Below are positions 1 through 13,100 of a stretch of DNA of 44,131 nt, in pieces; the first letter of the stretch is position 1, and each line of letters opens with the position of its first letter. The notes beneath the pieces are model-generated. The model was not told the DNA's origin. It worked only from the letters and a program-made list of their open reading frames with translations, and did not search any database. The stretch spans positions 1 to 44,131 of the forward strand of contig JAMCZC010000035.1 of assembly GCA_023485865.1 (NCBI GenBank). Reading direction: 5' to 3'. Both the position numbers and the translations under genes were made by a program. The stretch is from Patescibacteria group bacterium. GTDB lineage: Bacteria; Patescibacteriota; Microgenomatia; Levybacterales; UBA12049.

Positions 1-3000
1 GAGTTAATATTAAGCGTTGTTCCTGCATTTACCGCTAAATTGTTATTAATAGTATTTGTTCCTCCGTTTGAAAAAGTCGCGGTTCCTGCAATTCCTACTG
101 TTAGGTTATAAAATGTAATTGCTCCGGTTGTTCCTCCTCCAATGGTAGATCCGTTTACAGTTACTGTTGGTGTACCTGCAGAAGTTCCTATTACACCACT
201 TGTTGTATTTGTTATATTACCAGTAATGGTAACAGTTGAATTAATATTTAAAGTTGTTCCTGAACCAACACTCACATTATTATTAACAGTATTAGTTCCA
301 GCACCTGAAAAAGTTACACTTGCGGTACCTGAAGTTGTTAGGTTATAGAATGTAATTGCTCCGCTTCCTCCGCCAATGGTTTTTGTTGTACCGGTCATTG
401 TGACCGTTGGAGTTCCGGCGCTTGTTCCTATAATTCCGGTTGTGGTATTATTGAAATTACCGGCAACTGAAACAGAAGAATTGATGTTTAAAGTTGTGCC
501 TGTTTCGACAGAAACATTATTATTTACAGCATTTGTTCCTCCTCCTGAAAAAGTAGTTGTCCCAGTGCCAGATGTTGTTAAGTTATAAAATGTAATCGCG
601 CCGCTTCCTCCCCCAAGGCTTCCGGTTGAAGACATTGTTACAGTACCAGCCGAACAGCCGGAGCAGGTGATAGAACCTGTCGTCGTTGTTGTAAAATCGC
701 CGCCGTTTACATTCAAATTTTGACTTCCCAAAGCCAAAGTTGCACCCGCAGAAACAGAAATATCGGTTGATGAAGTTGTTGCAGAGGTAAGAGTCTGTGT
801 GCCGTTCACAATCAAATTATAAATAGTTACAGTTCCGCCGCCTCCGATATTTCCCGTACCATTTATCGTTACGGTTCCTATCCCGGCAGTAGTGTTGACA
901 ACGCCTGTGCCTGCGGTTAACAAACTTCCGCCGTTTATCGTTAGGGCAGTATTTTGGTTAAGCGTTGCCGAAGTTGACGCTGAAACATTTCCTGTAACAG
1001 TTATAACATTTGTGGTTGAAAGAGTAAGCGTTCCGGCAGTTGCGTCAAGGGTATTATTGATAGTATTGGTGCCGCTGCCTGAAAAAGTGGTTATCCCTAC
1101 TCCTGCTTTTTGCAGTCTGTAAAAAGTAATATTTCCCGAACCTCCTCCTATTGAAGTACCAGAAACCGTAACCACAGGAGAGTTAGCGGTTTGATTTATT
1201 ATTCCGGTTGTGGTATTTGTCAAAGAACCGGTAATAGAAATAGTTGAATTTAGATTCAAAGTTGTACCAGTTCCAACGCTTACATTATTGTTCACCGTAT
1301 TTGTTCCCGATGCAGAGTAGGTGGTTGTGCCTGTCCCGGAAGTTGTTAAGTTATAAAAAGTCGCATTTCCTCCGCCCGATATGCTTCCTGTTGCCCCCAT
1401 TGTTATGGTCGGCGTACCGGAAGTGGTGTTCAAAGTACCTGTAACCGTAATGCTTCCGCCGTTTACAGTAAGTCCACCTGTTCCGTTAACGCTTAATGTA
1501 GTAGTACTATCTATTGTTACATTGTTTGCTATAGTACTTGTTCCTGTGTCAAGCGTTGCCGTTGCGCCCGAAGCAACGTGCAGATTGCCTGTTCCTTGCG
1601 TTGTTAATGTTGCCCCCGCGGTGTAGCTTCCAGATCCGGCATGAAACTCAACCCCCGAATTAACAGTAATATTATTGGTTGAACAGGTAAAGAGCATGCT
1701 GGTTGTAAAAGTACAAATATTGGCATTTGTAATTGCTGACGTATCGTCGCTTCTTGCAACAACGACGTCTTGGTAAAGGTCAGCCCCTGTTGCATCGGAA
1801 GTGCCGGCTCTGATAATAGTATTTGCTTTAGGAGTTGAACTGCCATTTAAAAGTATTGTTATTACGTTTCCTGCTGCTACAGTGCCGGGTGTTGCGGAAT
1901 ATGTGCTGTCAACAGAAGAGCAAGAGACAGTTGTTGCTGTTCCGCCGTTTATCCTAATATCAATTACTCCTGTTGTGCTGTCGCAGGGAGGATTGCCAAT
2001 AGCAGTTGACTCATTAGATTGTCTTACGGTTCCGGAAAGAGAGAATACTTTTTGGGCAAAAATAGCATCGGTATAGGGTGGAACATTTGCGCTGCCGGTG
2101 TTAAAAGTTACAGTTTCCGTATGAGTATGTGTGTCCGCCGCAACAGTAAGAGCTCCGGCTCCGTTTGTAGTAGTTGCGCTTGGCGCTCCGGAAGCGCCGC
2201 TTGTTTCAGTTGCATGGCTGTGTGTTGCGGCTCCGCCTGTTGTGCCGTAAGTCGCAGCGGGTTTTGGGAAAACTTGGTAAAACGGGTCACCGCCGGTATT
2301 TGATTTTAAAGCCCAGCCTGTTCCGGGTGCGCCGTCAAACATGCCAATCATTGCGTTTGGTATACTTGTTACCGCATTTGCTTTTCCCAAAATCGTTGTT
2401 ATATTGGGTGGTTCTGTATTTATTGAAGCTGTTGATGTTTGGGCAGGAGCAGTGTGTGTATGCGCGCTTGCCGCTGACGCTCCGCCGTTTGCAACAAGCA
2501 CGTCTTGCGCAGTTGAAGCTGCTGCAAGGGACTGCCATGCAATAGTATGGGTTTGGGTATTTGAACCTCCGGCTGTGCCTGTCCAGTCGCCTCTGACATA
2601 GTTTGCGTCCTGCGTTGTATACCTTGTCCAGCCGGTTGGGACTGTTGCGTCAAAAAATGCAATTGCATTTGCAGGAATTGCGCTTGCTCCTGTTGGAATT
2701 CCGCTGTTGTATCTAATTACCATTAAGCTTTTATATGCAGGAATAATGCTTCCTTGACCTATTGTCGGATTACTGGCAGTATGGGTATGGGTGTCTCCGC
2801 TTGCGGCGCTTGCGCCGGCTTTTGCAGTTGTATCTGCTGCGGATTCCGCGCTAACAGTTAGGGTTGCAACTGTCGGAGTTTCAGTTGAAGCTCCGCCTGT
2901 CCCGCCGTAAGTTGCGTTTCCCCTAATAAAGCTTTGAAAAAAAGGATCACCTGTTGAGCAGGAAATACAAATCCAGCCCGAGGGAGTTGCTCCGTTTGCC

Positions 3001-4178
3001 GGATCCCACAAGAGTATAAGGTTAGTCGGGTCTGCCGCTATCTGCCAGAAACGGGCTTCGCTCCAAATTGTTAAATTGTTAAATTGTTGAATTGTTAGAG
3101 GGCCGAGGAGATAAAATTCCGGGCTTTTTTCAGGAGCTTTGAATTGATAAGAAAGTTCTTTGGTTTCTCCTTTTTGCATTCTTTCATTCCAAATAATTTG
3201 ATGAGTATATGTTTTTCTATCGAAAGTTACTTTTGCGTTGTTGTCGGCTTTTACTCCGAAAGCATAGGGAAGATTTTCTATAATTTGGCCTTCGAAATCT
3301 TTGTTAGCTTTAATTATTAATTTAACCGTATATGGTGAAACAGGATTAATTCTTGTTGCTGTTTGTCTTTCAACTTCAAAGTCTTGATTTTTTCTAACCT
3401 CAAAATAGTCTTTTATTTCGTAGGTGCCATTGGCAGAAGTTGCTTTTAAGTCCATTTGGTATTGCCCAACTCCGCTTGTCTTAAACTCCGAGAAATAATC
3501 GGGTTCATAAGTAACATTTTCGCCTAAACAAGTTTTAGAGCGCTTTATCCTTCCATTTTCAGAAGAAAGTACATCATCAATTCCTAATTCTTTATTCATA
3601 ATTCTTAATTCTAAACTTGCTTGACAGTCGTTAAAGCCTTTTTCATTCAAAACGCTAAAGGCAAGCTTTGCTTTTTCATTCGTATTATAAATGCTTTTAT
3701 TTGTATTAACAGCTAAAACCCCCCAGTTAAAATCCTGCGTTAGTATCCTTGAATTGCCAAAATCCGAAAGAATTACAGCCAAGGTATATTTCCCGGCTCT
3801 AAAGAATTTATCGTTTTGGGCGGTAATTAGGTAAGTATCGCTGTCTTTTTTTACTAAATTGACCTTTGCCTCGGCTATTTGGGTTTTGTCGAAAAGAACA
3901 GTTGCCCCGACCTTTTTGTCGCCTGCCGCCAGCACTTTCCTTATTAAAGAAAGTCTATTGTCTTTTCTATCATTTAATTTCAGCGTAAAACTAACAGTCG
4001 CGTATGCGGGGTAGTCTTTTGCCGCAGAAATAATTTTTGCATTGGGGAAGGGAATTTCGCGAAGCGAAATTCCCTTTAATCCAATAATTATTACTGCTAT
4101 TACAATTCCTACTACAATTAGAATTCTTCTTGATTTTATAGCTTTTGTATTTGGTATCTTGTATTTCGTATTTCCCAT
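1..4178 (-). CDS. Partial giant surface protein with tail-collar-like modules and beta-solenoid repeats
   Basis: The minus-strand frame opening at the ATG at 4178 stays open to the left edge, so at least 1392 codons are present and the C terminus is missing. A short cytoplasmic start is followed by one membrane segment (about residues 15-35, ILIVVGIVIAVIII). Next come about 330 residues of Ig-like or beta-rich exterior. About residues 385-700 hold three modules with PxGW or GxGW turns and HTHT, HSH or QTHT motifs resembling phage tail-collar or tail-fibre tips. After that come beta-solenoid-type repeats of roughly 65-75 residues (ITFYNLTTSGTGTTTFSG, TTLNINS). It starts 1 nt after the stop of the upstream giant gene, so it is probably translationally coupled; I see no Shine-Dalgarno. 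Inferred role: cell-surface adhesin or fibre. The modules are recognised by motif only. Confidence 0.8.
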   Translation of the reverse strand, partial: MGNTKYKIPNTKAIKSRRILIVVGIVIAVIIIGLKGISLREIPFPNAKIISAAKDYPAYATVSFTLKLNDRKDNRLSLIRKVLAAGDKKVGATVLFDKTQIAEAKVNLVKKDSDTYLITAQNDKFFRAGKYTLAVILSDFGNSRILTQDFNWGVLAVNTNKSIYNTNEKAKLAFSVLNEKGFNDCQASLELRIMNKELGIDDVLSSENGRIKRSKTCLGENVTYEPDYFSEFKTSGVGQYQMDLKATSANGTYEIKDYFEVRKNQDFEVERQTATRINPVSPYTVKLIIKANKDFEGQIIENLPYAFGVKADNNAKVTFDRKTYTHQIIWNERMQKGETKELSYQFKAPEKSPEFYLLGPLTIQQFNNLTIWSEARFWQIAADPTNLILLWDPANGATPSGWICISCSTGDPFFQSFIRGNATYGGTGGASTETPTVATLTVSAESAADTTAKAGASAASGDTHTHTASNPTIGQGSIIPAYKSLMVIRYNSGIPTGASAIPANAIAFFDATVPTGWTRYTTQDANYVRGDWTGTAGGSNTQTHTIAWQSLAAASTAQDVLVANGGASAASAHTHTAPAQTSTASINTEPPNITTILGKANAVTSIPNAMIGMFDGAPGTGWALKSNTGGDPFYQVFPKPAATYGTTGGAATHSHATETSGASGAPSATTTNGAGALTVAADTHTHTETVTFNTGSANVPPYTDAIFAQKVFSLSGTVRQSNESTAIGNPPCDSTTGVIDIRINGGTATTVSCSSVDSTYSATPGTVAAGNVITILLNGSSTPKANTIIRAGTSDATGADLYQDVVVARSDDTSAITNANICTFTTSMLFTCSTNNITVNSGVEFHAGSGSYTAGATLTTQGTGNLHVASGATATLDTGTSTIANNVTIDSTTTLSVNGTGGLTVNGGSITVTGTLNTTSGTPTITMGATGSISGGGNATFYNLTTSGTGTTTYSASGTNTVNNNVSVGTGTTLNLNSTISITGSLTNTTTGIINQTANSPVVTVSGTSIGGGSGNITFYRLQKAGVGITTFSGSGTNTINNTLDATAGTLTLSTTNVITVTGNVSASTSATLNQNTALTINGGSLLTAGTGVVNTTAGIGTVTINGTGNIGGGGTVTIYNLIVNGTQTLTSATTSSTDISVSAGATLALGSQNLNVNGGDFTTTTTGSITCSGCSAGTVTMSSTGSLGGGSGAITFYNLTTSGTGTTTFSGGGTNAVNNNVSVETGTTLNINSSVSVAGNFNNTTTGIIGTSAGTPTVTMTGTTKTIGGGSGAITFYNLTTSGTASVTFSGAGTNTVNNNVSVGSGTTLNINSTVTITGNITNTTSGVIGTSAGTPTVTVNGSTIGGGTTGAITFYNLTVGIAGTATFSNGGTNTINNNLAVNAGTTLNIN
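4048..4076. repeat. 13-bp perfect hairpin inside the partial surface gene
   Basis: AAGGGAATTTCGC (4048-4060), loop GAA, GCGAAATTCCCTT (4064-4076). In frame; encodes KGISLREIPF right after the membrane segment. Confidence 0.7.
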
Positions 4179-4179
4179 A

Positions 4180-7100
4180 TTAATTTATTATTAAGAAATT
4201 AAATTTAACGTCTGTTGGCACCGGCGCGTTTATTCCAACCGTGAAAGATCCTGTTGTCCCGTTCAACGGGTCGTTAGGCACTTGCCGCAAAAGATAGAGG
4301 TTTTGTCCCAAAGTTTGTCCTACGGGAGTAATATATATTAATGATTTTGAAGTTACTAAGTTATTATCTACAGTAATTTCAGTCCTGTACGCTTTTAGGG
4401 TAACCACCCCCGCGCTTCCGGTGGCAACAACTTCGGTATTAGACAGGGCAAAAGCAGGGGACACCAGGTTCAAATTCAATTTTCCAAACGTTGCAGTTCC
4501 CGAGGCTGTCAAGTCTCCTGATTGATTAATTGTTAAAATTGCTGAATTGCTGGAATTGTTAACTCTGAACTGCGAATTTGAGGCTGACGAACCTGGTTCG
4601 TTAGAGCCTAAGTTGAGGGCTAGGTCGCTGCCTGGGATAGGAGAGATGATATTTGTAGAGAGTACTCCGCCAACCTTAACATCTTTGGCAAACTCGGCAT
4701 TGCCGCCAACCTTTAGATTGCCGTTGGTGTCGATATAGAATAGTCCGGCCATTATAGACAGCCCGCCTTGCCTTAAGGGTTGCAGGTTCAAATCCGACCC
4801 CAAAACGTTAATGGAGTTACTGGCAAGAATTAAGTTTCCGTCAATTGATAACTGTCCGACAACCGAAACGTCGGAGAAGCTGGAAGGGCCAAAAGACATC
4901 AGGCCCTGGGTAAAGGTGGCAGTTTGGGCATTCAAATTATCAACATTTGCCAAAAGTCCGGAGTAGGAGGCGATATCTATATAGCTATTAGCGGCTAGCG
5001 TATAGGGGTTAGTTAAAGCAGAACTAGACGCTAAGTCACTAGACGTTGACGCATAGTAGTTGTTTGTAACGAATATTGAACTTGAAGTAGAGATAGGTAA
5101 GCCCTCTATCTCGGAAGCCAATATCTTCCCAGCCCTTAAAGTACCTGCGATGCTCGCGTCATTGGTCACTTGTAAATTGTCACTAGTCAATTTTCCTGAA
5201 AAAGTGGCATTGCCTTGGTTATCGAAACTGCTAACTGCTGAAGTAGACGCAGAATTACCATTTAATATTGATAATTTATTATTTTCGAACTTAAGGGCAA
5301 TAGCCGAATCGTTTGTAATGGGGGATATCAGGTTAGTGTGAACGGTATCAATTTGAGCTATCGGGGACACAATGTTGTTAGATGTTAGATTTTGGATATT
5401 GGCTGTTAGAGTAGTCAAAGAATTTGTTGTTATTTCTTGAGCGTTTATAACTCCCGCCTGCAGGTTGCCGATTACCGCGCCTGCTAAAACTTCCGCCCTG
5501 TTCACAACGTTTCCCGCAGTATCCGTAACCGTGGCAATTGAACTATACGCTGTACCCTCTACGCTATTCCCTAATCTTACTACATAATTCTTAATACCTA
5601 ATACATCGGTTAATATCGCCGGAGTAGGGTCGTAATAACCTGCTTTTATATAAGCCTGAATAGAGCCTTGACAAAGAGCAGGGGAGACTAAGCCGAAATT
5701 TGCCGAATTTGAGGCTGACGAACCTGGTTCGTTAGAATTGGAGCACGTAAATGCTTCAAGTGCCGTTCCTACGATAAATCCGGGTTGAGTGGCTTTCATG
5801 GCAACTCCGGGAATGTTTGAGCTGGTAAGTTTATCTCCGGTATGAATATCTCCGTTTATGTTGCTTACAACTACTGGCGTTTGTCCTAAAAGTGAAACGT
5901 TTTTGTAATTCGGGTCGTTTTCCCTTGTCCCGTCTTGATTATTGTTATTTTGGGTTCCTTCTCCCGGCCTTGCAATTACTCCCACAATCCCGTTGTCATA
6001 AGCTTTTGTTGTCTTGATTACAGCCCTTGAAGTAGAACTATCAACGCTTACAACTTGTCCAGTTGTTAAAGTTGGGTCGGAGTTTTTAAAGAATTCGGAA
6101 AAGTCTCCTGTACCCGCAGAGGAAAAATAGAAATTTGTCCCTCCGGACTGTATGAAAAGTCTTCCTTGAGTAGCGCCACTTCCGACATTTCCCAAAGCAA
6201 GGTCGCCGTTGTTAGGCCTTGTCGGTGTTGTCGTGCCGTAATCGTAGAGCTGGAGCATCGAGCCGTTTCCGTAAAGCTGGAGAGTGTTATATATAGTTGC
6301 GTTGCCGGAATATAAGGTTCCGTTTATGCTTCCGGATGACCCAATTGCGCTTCCGGTCGTATCCGCCACAGGATTTGAAGTCCCGTTAATGCTGTTTGCA
6401 GTGATATGTATTCTTCCGGTTCCTCCATCGCCTCCTCCGCCTCCGGCATAATTTGTTCCTGAACCCGCACCTCCTCCGCCTCCGTTTGCATTAACCGTCC
6501 CTAAAATTGCCGTTCCCGTATTTAGATATATACTTCCTCCCGCTCCTCCTCCGCTTCCGGTTCCTCCACTTACACCTGTTGCCCCCGCGCTTCCGTTTGA
6601 GGTAATTTTTCCGGCGCTTGAGTAAAGTGATGATGCGCCTATATATATTATTCCTCCTCCTGAAACTCCAGAGCTTCCTGATATAGGGACTGTACCATTA
6701 TAGCCGCTGCCTCCACTTCCGGAACCCAAGTTAAGGATTGACAAATCAGCCCTTCCGTATAATCCTCCACCTCCACCTCCACCTGCGGTAGTACCAGCTG
6801 CTCCGGTTCCTCCTCCGGTTGCCCCGCTTCCTGCCAGTCCACCCGCACCCCCGCCTGTTCCTATCGCCCCAGCATTGCAGGCTGCTCCACCCGCACCCCC
6901 GTTGCTGTTAATTGTTCCCGCACCTCCCCCTCCTCCTCCCGCACAGACATTAGTTCCACCTCCCGCTCCTCCTGCGGCAGGGCTTGAAGAGGCATAGCCT
7001 GAACCCCCACCTCCACCTCCACCTCCTCCGAATCCTCCGCCGCCGCTGCCTCCCGCTCCAGTTCCTCCGCTTATTCCTCCCGCTCCACCTCCTCGGTTTA

Positions 7101-10100
7101 ATCCTGCCGCGCCGGTTGTTCCGGCCGACCCTGCACCGTCAAAGCTTTCTCCGCCTGTTCCATTGACTATATTGCTTGTTCCGCCTGCTCCTCCTGTATA
7201 TCCATTTCCGCTCATTGAAATTGTTCCCCTGTTATCAACACTACCGGCGGCTCTGAAGAACAAAACGCCTCCTTTTGGATTACTCCAGCCAGAAGCGGTT
7301 AAAGTTCCCCCGGGGAGCACAGTTACATTATTGTAGTTAGGTATTCTTTGCAGCATTACCCTTTGGTTGGTTGTTAGCGTCCCTATATTCGTATCGTTTG
7401 CCGCACCGTCTCCATAGTAATTTTTCTTGCTGGTAGTAAAGGTAATAGTGTTGGTTGAGATACTTTGAATCTTTAAGGTTTCATAATTTCCGACGTTAAC
7501 TGTATTGCTTGATGTTCCCTGAAGGTTAATCAATAACACCTCATCTCCCACAGCAAGACATCCCGAAGATGGGGTAGAGGAGAGTACCGCGGTAGTTGAA
7601 GTTAAAGAAGAAACAGAGTAATTAACTGCATCTCCTCCGTCTACGCAAGACCTTGAAGCAATTACGTTGGTTGTGTTGATGTTTACCGTTCCGGAGATTA
7701 AGATATTGCCGTCGGCGCCGGTGCCGCTTGTTAGAGGTGTTAAGATTGTCGTATCCGCCACAGGATTTGAAGTCCCGTTAATGCTGTTTGCAGTGATATG
7801 TATTCTTCCGGTTCCTCCATCGCCTCCTCCGCCTCCGGCATAATTTGTTCCTGAACCCGCACCTCCTCCGCCTCCGTTTGCATTAACCGTCCCTAAAATT
7901 GCCGTTCCCGTATTTAGATATATACTTCCTCCCGCTCCTCCTCCGCTTCCGGTTCCTCCACTTACACCTGTTGCCCCCGCGCTTCCGTTTGAGGTAATTT
8001 TTCCGGCGCTTGAGTAAAGTGATGATGCGCCTATATATATTATTCCTCCTCCTGAAACTCCAGAGCTTCCTGATATAGGGACTGTACCATTATAGCCGCT
8101 GCCTCCACTTCCGGAACCCAAGTTAAGGATTGACAAATCAGCCCTTCCGTATAATCCTCCACCTCCACCTCCACCTGCGGTAGTACCAGCTGCTCCGGTT
8201 CCTCCTCCGGTTGCCCCGCTTCCTGCCAGTCCACCCGCACCCCCGCCTGTTCCTATCGCCCCAGCATTGCAGGCTGCTCCACCCGCACCCCCGTTGCTGT
8301 TAATTGTTCCCGCACCTCCCCCTCCTCCTCCCGCACAGACATTAGTTCCACCTCCCGCTCCTCCTGCGGCAGGGCTTGAAGAGGCATAGCCTGAACCCCC
8401 ACCTCCACCTCCACCTCCTCCGAATCCTCCGCCGCCGCTGCCTCCCGCTCCAGTTCCTCCGCTTATTCCTCCCGCTCCACCTCCTCGGTTTAATCCTGCC
8501 GCGCCGGTTGTTCCGGCCGACCCTGCACCGTCAAAGCTTTCTCCGCCTGTTCCATTGACTATATTGCTTGTTCCGCCTGCTCCTCCTGTATATCCATTTC
8601 CGCTCATTGAAATTGTTCCCCTGTTATCAACACTACCGGCGGCTCTGAAGAACAAAACGCCTCCTTTTGGATTACTCCAGCCAGAAGCGGTTAAAGTTCC
8701 CCCGGGGAGCACAGTTACATTATTGTAGTTAGGTATTCTTTGCAGCATTACCCTTTGGTTGGTTGTTAGCGTCCCTATATTCGTATCGTTTGCCGCACCG
8801 TCTCCATAGTAATTTTTCTTGCTGGTAGTAAAGGTAATAGTGTTGGTTGAGATACTTTGAATCTTTAAGGTTTCATAATTTCCGACGTTAACTGTATTGC
8901 TTGATGTTCCCTGAAGGTTAATCAATAACACCTCATCTCCCACAGCAAGACATCCCGAAGATGGGGTAGAGGAGAGTACCGCGGTAGTTGAAGTTAAAGA
9001 AGAAACAGAGTAATTAACTGCATCTCCTCCGTCTACGCAAGACCTTGAAGCAATTACGTTGGTTGTGTTGATGTTTACCGTTCCGGAGATTAAGATATTG
9101 CCGTCGGCGCCGGTGCCATTATTAATTGTTTGTTGGGAAGTATCGACCCTTGCCCTTTCTACGCTACTCGAATCTGCAAAATAAATGCTTCCGTTATTTC
9201 CGTCTCCGGTTGTTGTTCCCGTTGCTTGGATTGTAGTAAGATTGGCCGAGCTTTCTCCTGCAAAATAGCCTGTTGCGACTATGTTTCCTTTAACATCCAA
9301 TTTATTATTAGGTGTTGCGGTTCCTATTCCTACACTTCCGAAAAATGCTCCGGCTGTTGCTGTTGCGGCGGGGTCGAGGAAGTAGGCCGGGTTATCCAAG
9401 TCGTAAAACGAGCGGGCATAAGCAGAGCCAGCGTTTGTTAAATAAAACTGCGTCGTCCCCGAAGCTGAAGCCGCAATCAAGTTTCCGCTGTTTAAATTAT
9501 TGACTATCAAAGCCGCATTGTTAGCATAACCTGTATTAATATGTAGTGGAGCTGTTGGAGCGCCTGTCCCAATGCCGACGTTGCCCGATGTATCAACATA
9601 AAATTTAGGAGCTCCTTGTGAACCAAGTGCGGCATTTCCAGTCGTAATACCAAAACCAGAATAACCACCTACCAAAAGGACATTTCCGCCGCCTGATGCC
9701 CCAGCAGAAGTTCCTCTGAAAATACCGACATTCGCAGTGGTACTTAAATCATCACCAAGAGCAATTATGCCTACTGCTTGTGATGCATCTCCTCCCACTT
9801 TAAGCGTTCCATATACTTGAAGCTTGTTCAGTGGGCTCGTCGTCCCAATGCCCACCTGCCCCCCCCAGCCGTTGTTGGGCATAACAATAAATTGTCCAGA
9901 GAGGGAAGCAACTGCCTGGTTTTTAGCTATATTTGAAACGGAAAATTGGGCTGTTGACGTTGCCGTTCCGCCTAAAAGAAAATCGTCAGTTATATTGGTA
10001 GGGGAGAGTGCTCCTAAGCTTCTCTGCCACCAGCCTTGAACCCCAGATGTCTGGGTTGATGCTATATTCCCGGAACATGTTAGGTTACCAGTTGAGTTTG

Positions 10101-13100
10101 ATATTGTACATCCTGTTGCACTGGATCCACCTGCAATGTTTACATCAATGGCGCCGTCTTGCTGAAGATTTAGAGCAGTTGCTCCCGCATTTATGGTTGC
10201 GCTTGTCCCAAGGCTTACAGTGGCAATACCTGATGCGGTAAGTATTGTATCTGATGCCGCAATTGTTAAGGTGTTTGAGCCGGAATCTAATGTCAGTCCT
10301 CCTGTTGTAGTTTGAATTGTTGCCGCTGAACCATTGCCTAAGATTAGGGTAGTTGAATCCAAGGATAAGGCTGCCGCAGCATCTATTGTTCCTAAAGACG
10401 AAGCAGTAAGTGTTGTTGTTCCGGAAAGAGTAGTTGTTATGGCATTAACTGTTAAAAGGCTTCCGGCTCCTCCGTTAAGAGGAGATATTGTTATATTCCC
10501 TGTTGTATTTCCGCCTATTGTCAAAAGCTGATTGTTTGTTGTCTGTATACTAGCTGTTGATGAGTCTAAAACCAAGCTTCCTGAAAGCGATGCGGTTTGT
10601 GTTCCCCTTGTTCCTGCGATATTGACAAGAGCAAACTTAGCAGAGGTTGTTGATTGTCCACCTATCAATAAATCTACAGTAGAATTATTAGGGAATAGTG
10701 CGCCATTTTGCTGATTCCAGTATGGATCTGAAAATAAGCATGAACTACTAAAAGAAGGAGTTGTTCCGCCGGTTAAACATTGAGCAGAAGTTCCTATTGC
10801 TGTTTGTCCGATAAGTCCAGATGTAGCGGTGTAAAGAATTCCTCCTGCATTTGTATACAAACCGGAAGTAATTGCGCCGGTATTGCCGATTGTGAATTTT
10901 GGAACACCACTCGCAGAGGCAGTTAAAATGTCTCCGGTACCGGGGTTATTAACAATAAGGGCGGCATTTGAATTTATATTACTGGTTGCAGCAGGCAGTA
11001 CATTTAATCTATCTGTTATTTGAACAGCCCCCAGGTTATTCGTGCTGTCGTTTTGAATGTCTGTTTGGACATATAATGTCCCGCCGCCCTGACCGATATT
11101 AACTGTACCGGTTGTTGATATTATGTTACCGTTTGTTCCGTCATGGGAGAGATTTAAAGAATATGTTTTTGTTGAGTCAAATATTTTAAGCGTCGGAGTG
11201 CCCGAGTTAACATTTGCAAATAAGAATTTGGCAGAAGTAGAAGCTACTCCTCCGATTGCCAAATCAACTGTTGAATTGCCGGGATAAAGAAGGCCGTTTG
11301 TTTGTCCCCAGAAACTGTCGCCGCCGCTGCCGCAGGTTCCCCAAGTCGGAGCACTGCCGCCTGTTGATTTAAGACACTCATTGCTTGCGCCTGCTGTAGT
11401 CTGGCTAAATAAACCGTTTGAGGTTGTATAAATTACTCCACCCCCCGTAGTGTAGGTTGCGGAAGTTATCGCTCCGCTTCCTGCTATCCTAAATCTTGTC
11501 CACCCGGAAGCTGAAGCCGTAAACAAATCTCCGACTCCGTCGTTATTGACTACCAAACTTGCAAAGGAGGTTTTACCGGAGATTGAGGCAACGGCTAATG
11601 TACCGGAGTTTCCTCTTATATCAAGAGTTGTGAGCGGGAAAGTCGTCCCAACTCCTACACTGCCTGTTGAAGAAAGGTATAAGCTGGAAGAAGAATTTCC
11701 GGGTTTGAACTGTATATCTCCTGTTGTGTTTCCTCCCAAGGTTAATAATTGGTTTGCGGTTGACTGGATTTGCGCCGTGCCGCTTCTGAATGTCAGCTGT
11801 CCTCCGACAGAGGCCGCTCCCGCCACATCCAAAAGGGCAGTGGGGGAAGTGGTTCCGATGCCGACATTGCCATTTACGGCAAGAGTTGCTGTTCCGGGAT
11901 TGTTATATCCAATTGCGGCTTGTCCTCCCCAGCCGTTATTGGGCATAACAATCAGATTCCCCGAAGCAGAGGCAATAGTCTGTCCTGTTTTTATACCTGT
12001 AAAGGAAAATAAGGCAGAAGATGTTGCAGTGCTTCCAAGAAGCAAATCGTTAGTTGTATCAACAGGCGAAAGTGCCCCCGCTAACTGATTCCACCAGTTA
12101 GTTCCTGTTCCCGCCGGACAGGTTCCGGTTCCGGTTACAATACCGCCGGTTGTATTTACACAGGCGTTGCTTGTGCTTATTCCGTTTGTTCCCCCCGACT
12201 GATAAACTCCTCCGATTAAGTTTAAATTCCCGCCGTTACTAAGTGTTAACCTTGTTGTCCCGCTTGCCGAGGCGGTAAAAATATCTCCTGAATTTAAGTT
12301 GTTCACTATCAAAGCCGCATTTGAACCGTATGCGCCATTTATCTGAAGAGGGGCAGTGGGGGAGGTGGTGCTGATGCCGATAATTCCAGAGCTTAAATTT
12401 CCATAAATAGTGTTGCCGATATTTAATTGATTACTTCCTGTAGCTGAAGGAGCGTTTGTCCCCGAGCCAAGCATTATGTTGCTTGCTCCGCTTGTAATGT
12501 TTAGTCCCGCATTATAGCCCAATAACGTATTATTGTTTCCTCCAGTAATAAGGGCAGTTCCAGCTTGATAGCCAAAAAGAGCGTTATTACTAATATCACT
12601 GTTTCCAAACACACCGGTTCCAGCATACGCTCCATTAACTGTATTTCCGCCTCCAGTGGTATTGTTTTGAAGAGAATAGTACCCAGTAGCAGTGTTATTT
12701 GAGCTACTACTGCTATAATGAAGAGCCCTCATGCCAATAGCTGTATTAGCGTTGCCGCTGTTAGCGTAACCAGCTTGATAGCCGACAAAAGAATTGTAAA
12801 ATCCAGTTCCGCCTCCAGCTTGATATCCTAGGGATGTTCCAAAGTTTGAGTTGGGAAAATTAATAAGATTTGCTACTTGAATAGCGTTATTTGGGGTCGT
12901 TGTTCCAATCCCTACATTACCGCTTCCATTAACATAAAGACCTGTGCTGCCGTTGGGATTAATTTGTACTGCTCCGGTATTTGTATCTCCGATTTGTAAA
13001 GCATTCATTGCGGTTGCCCCAATTGTTCTTGTTGTTCCTGCGGCAGAACCCAAAGAGAAATTTCCGGCAACAGAGGCAACCGGAGTGCCGGAATTTACAT

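Noticed and set aside
6648-8240. Twin minus-strand frames of 66 codons in the duplicated region
   Set aside because: They are off-frame shadows of the glycine-rich repeat of the giant protein.
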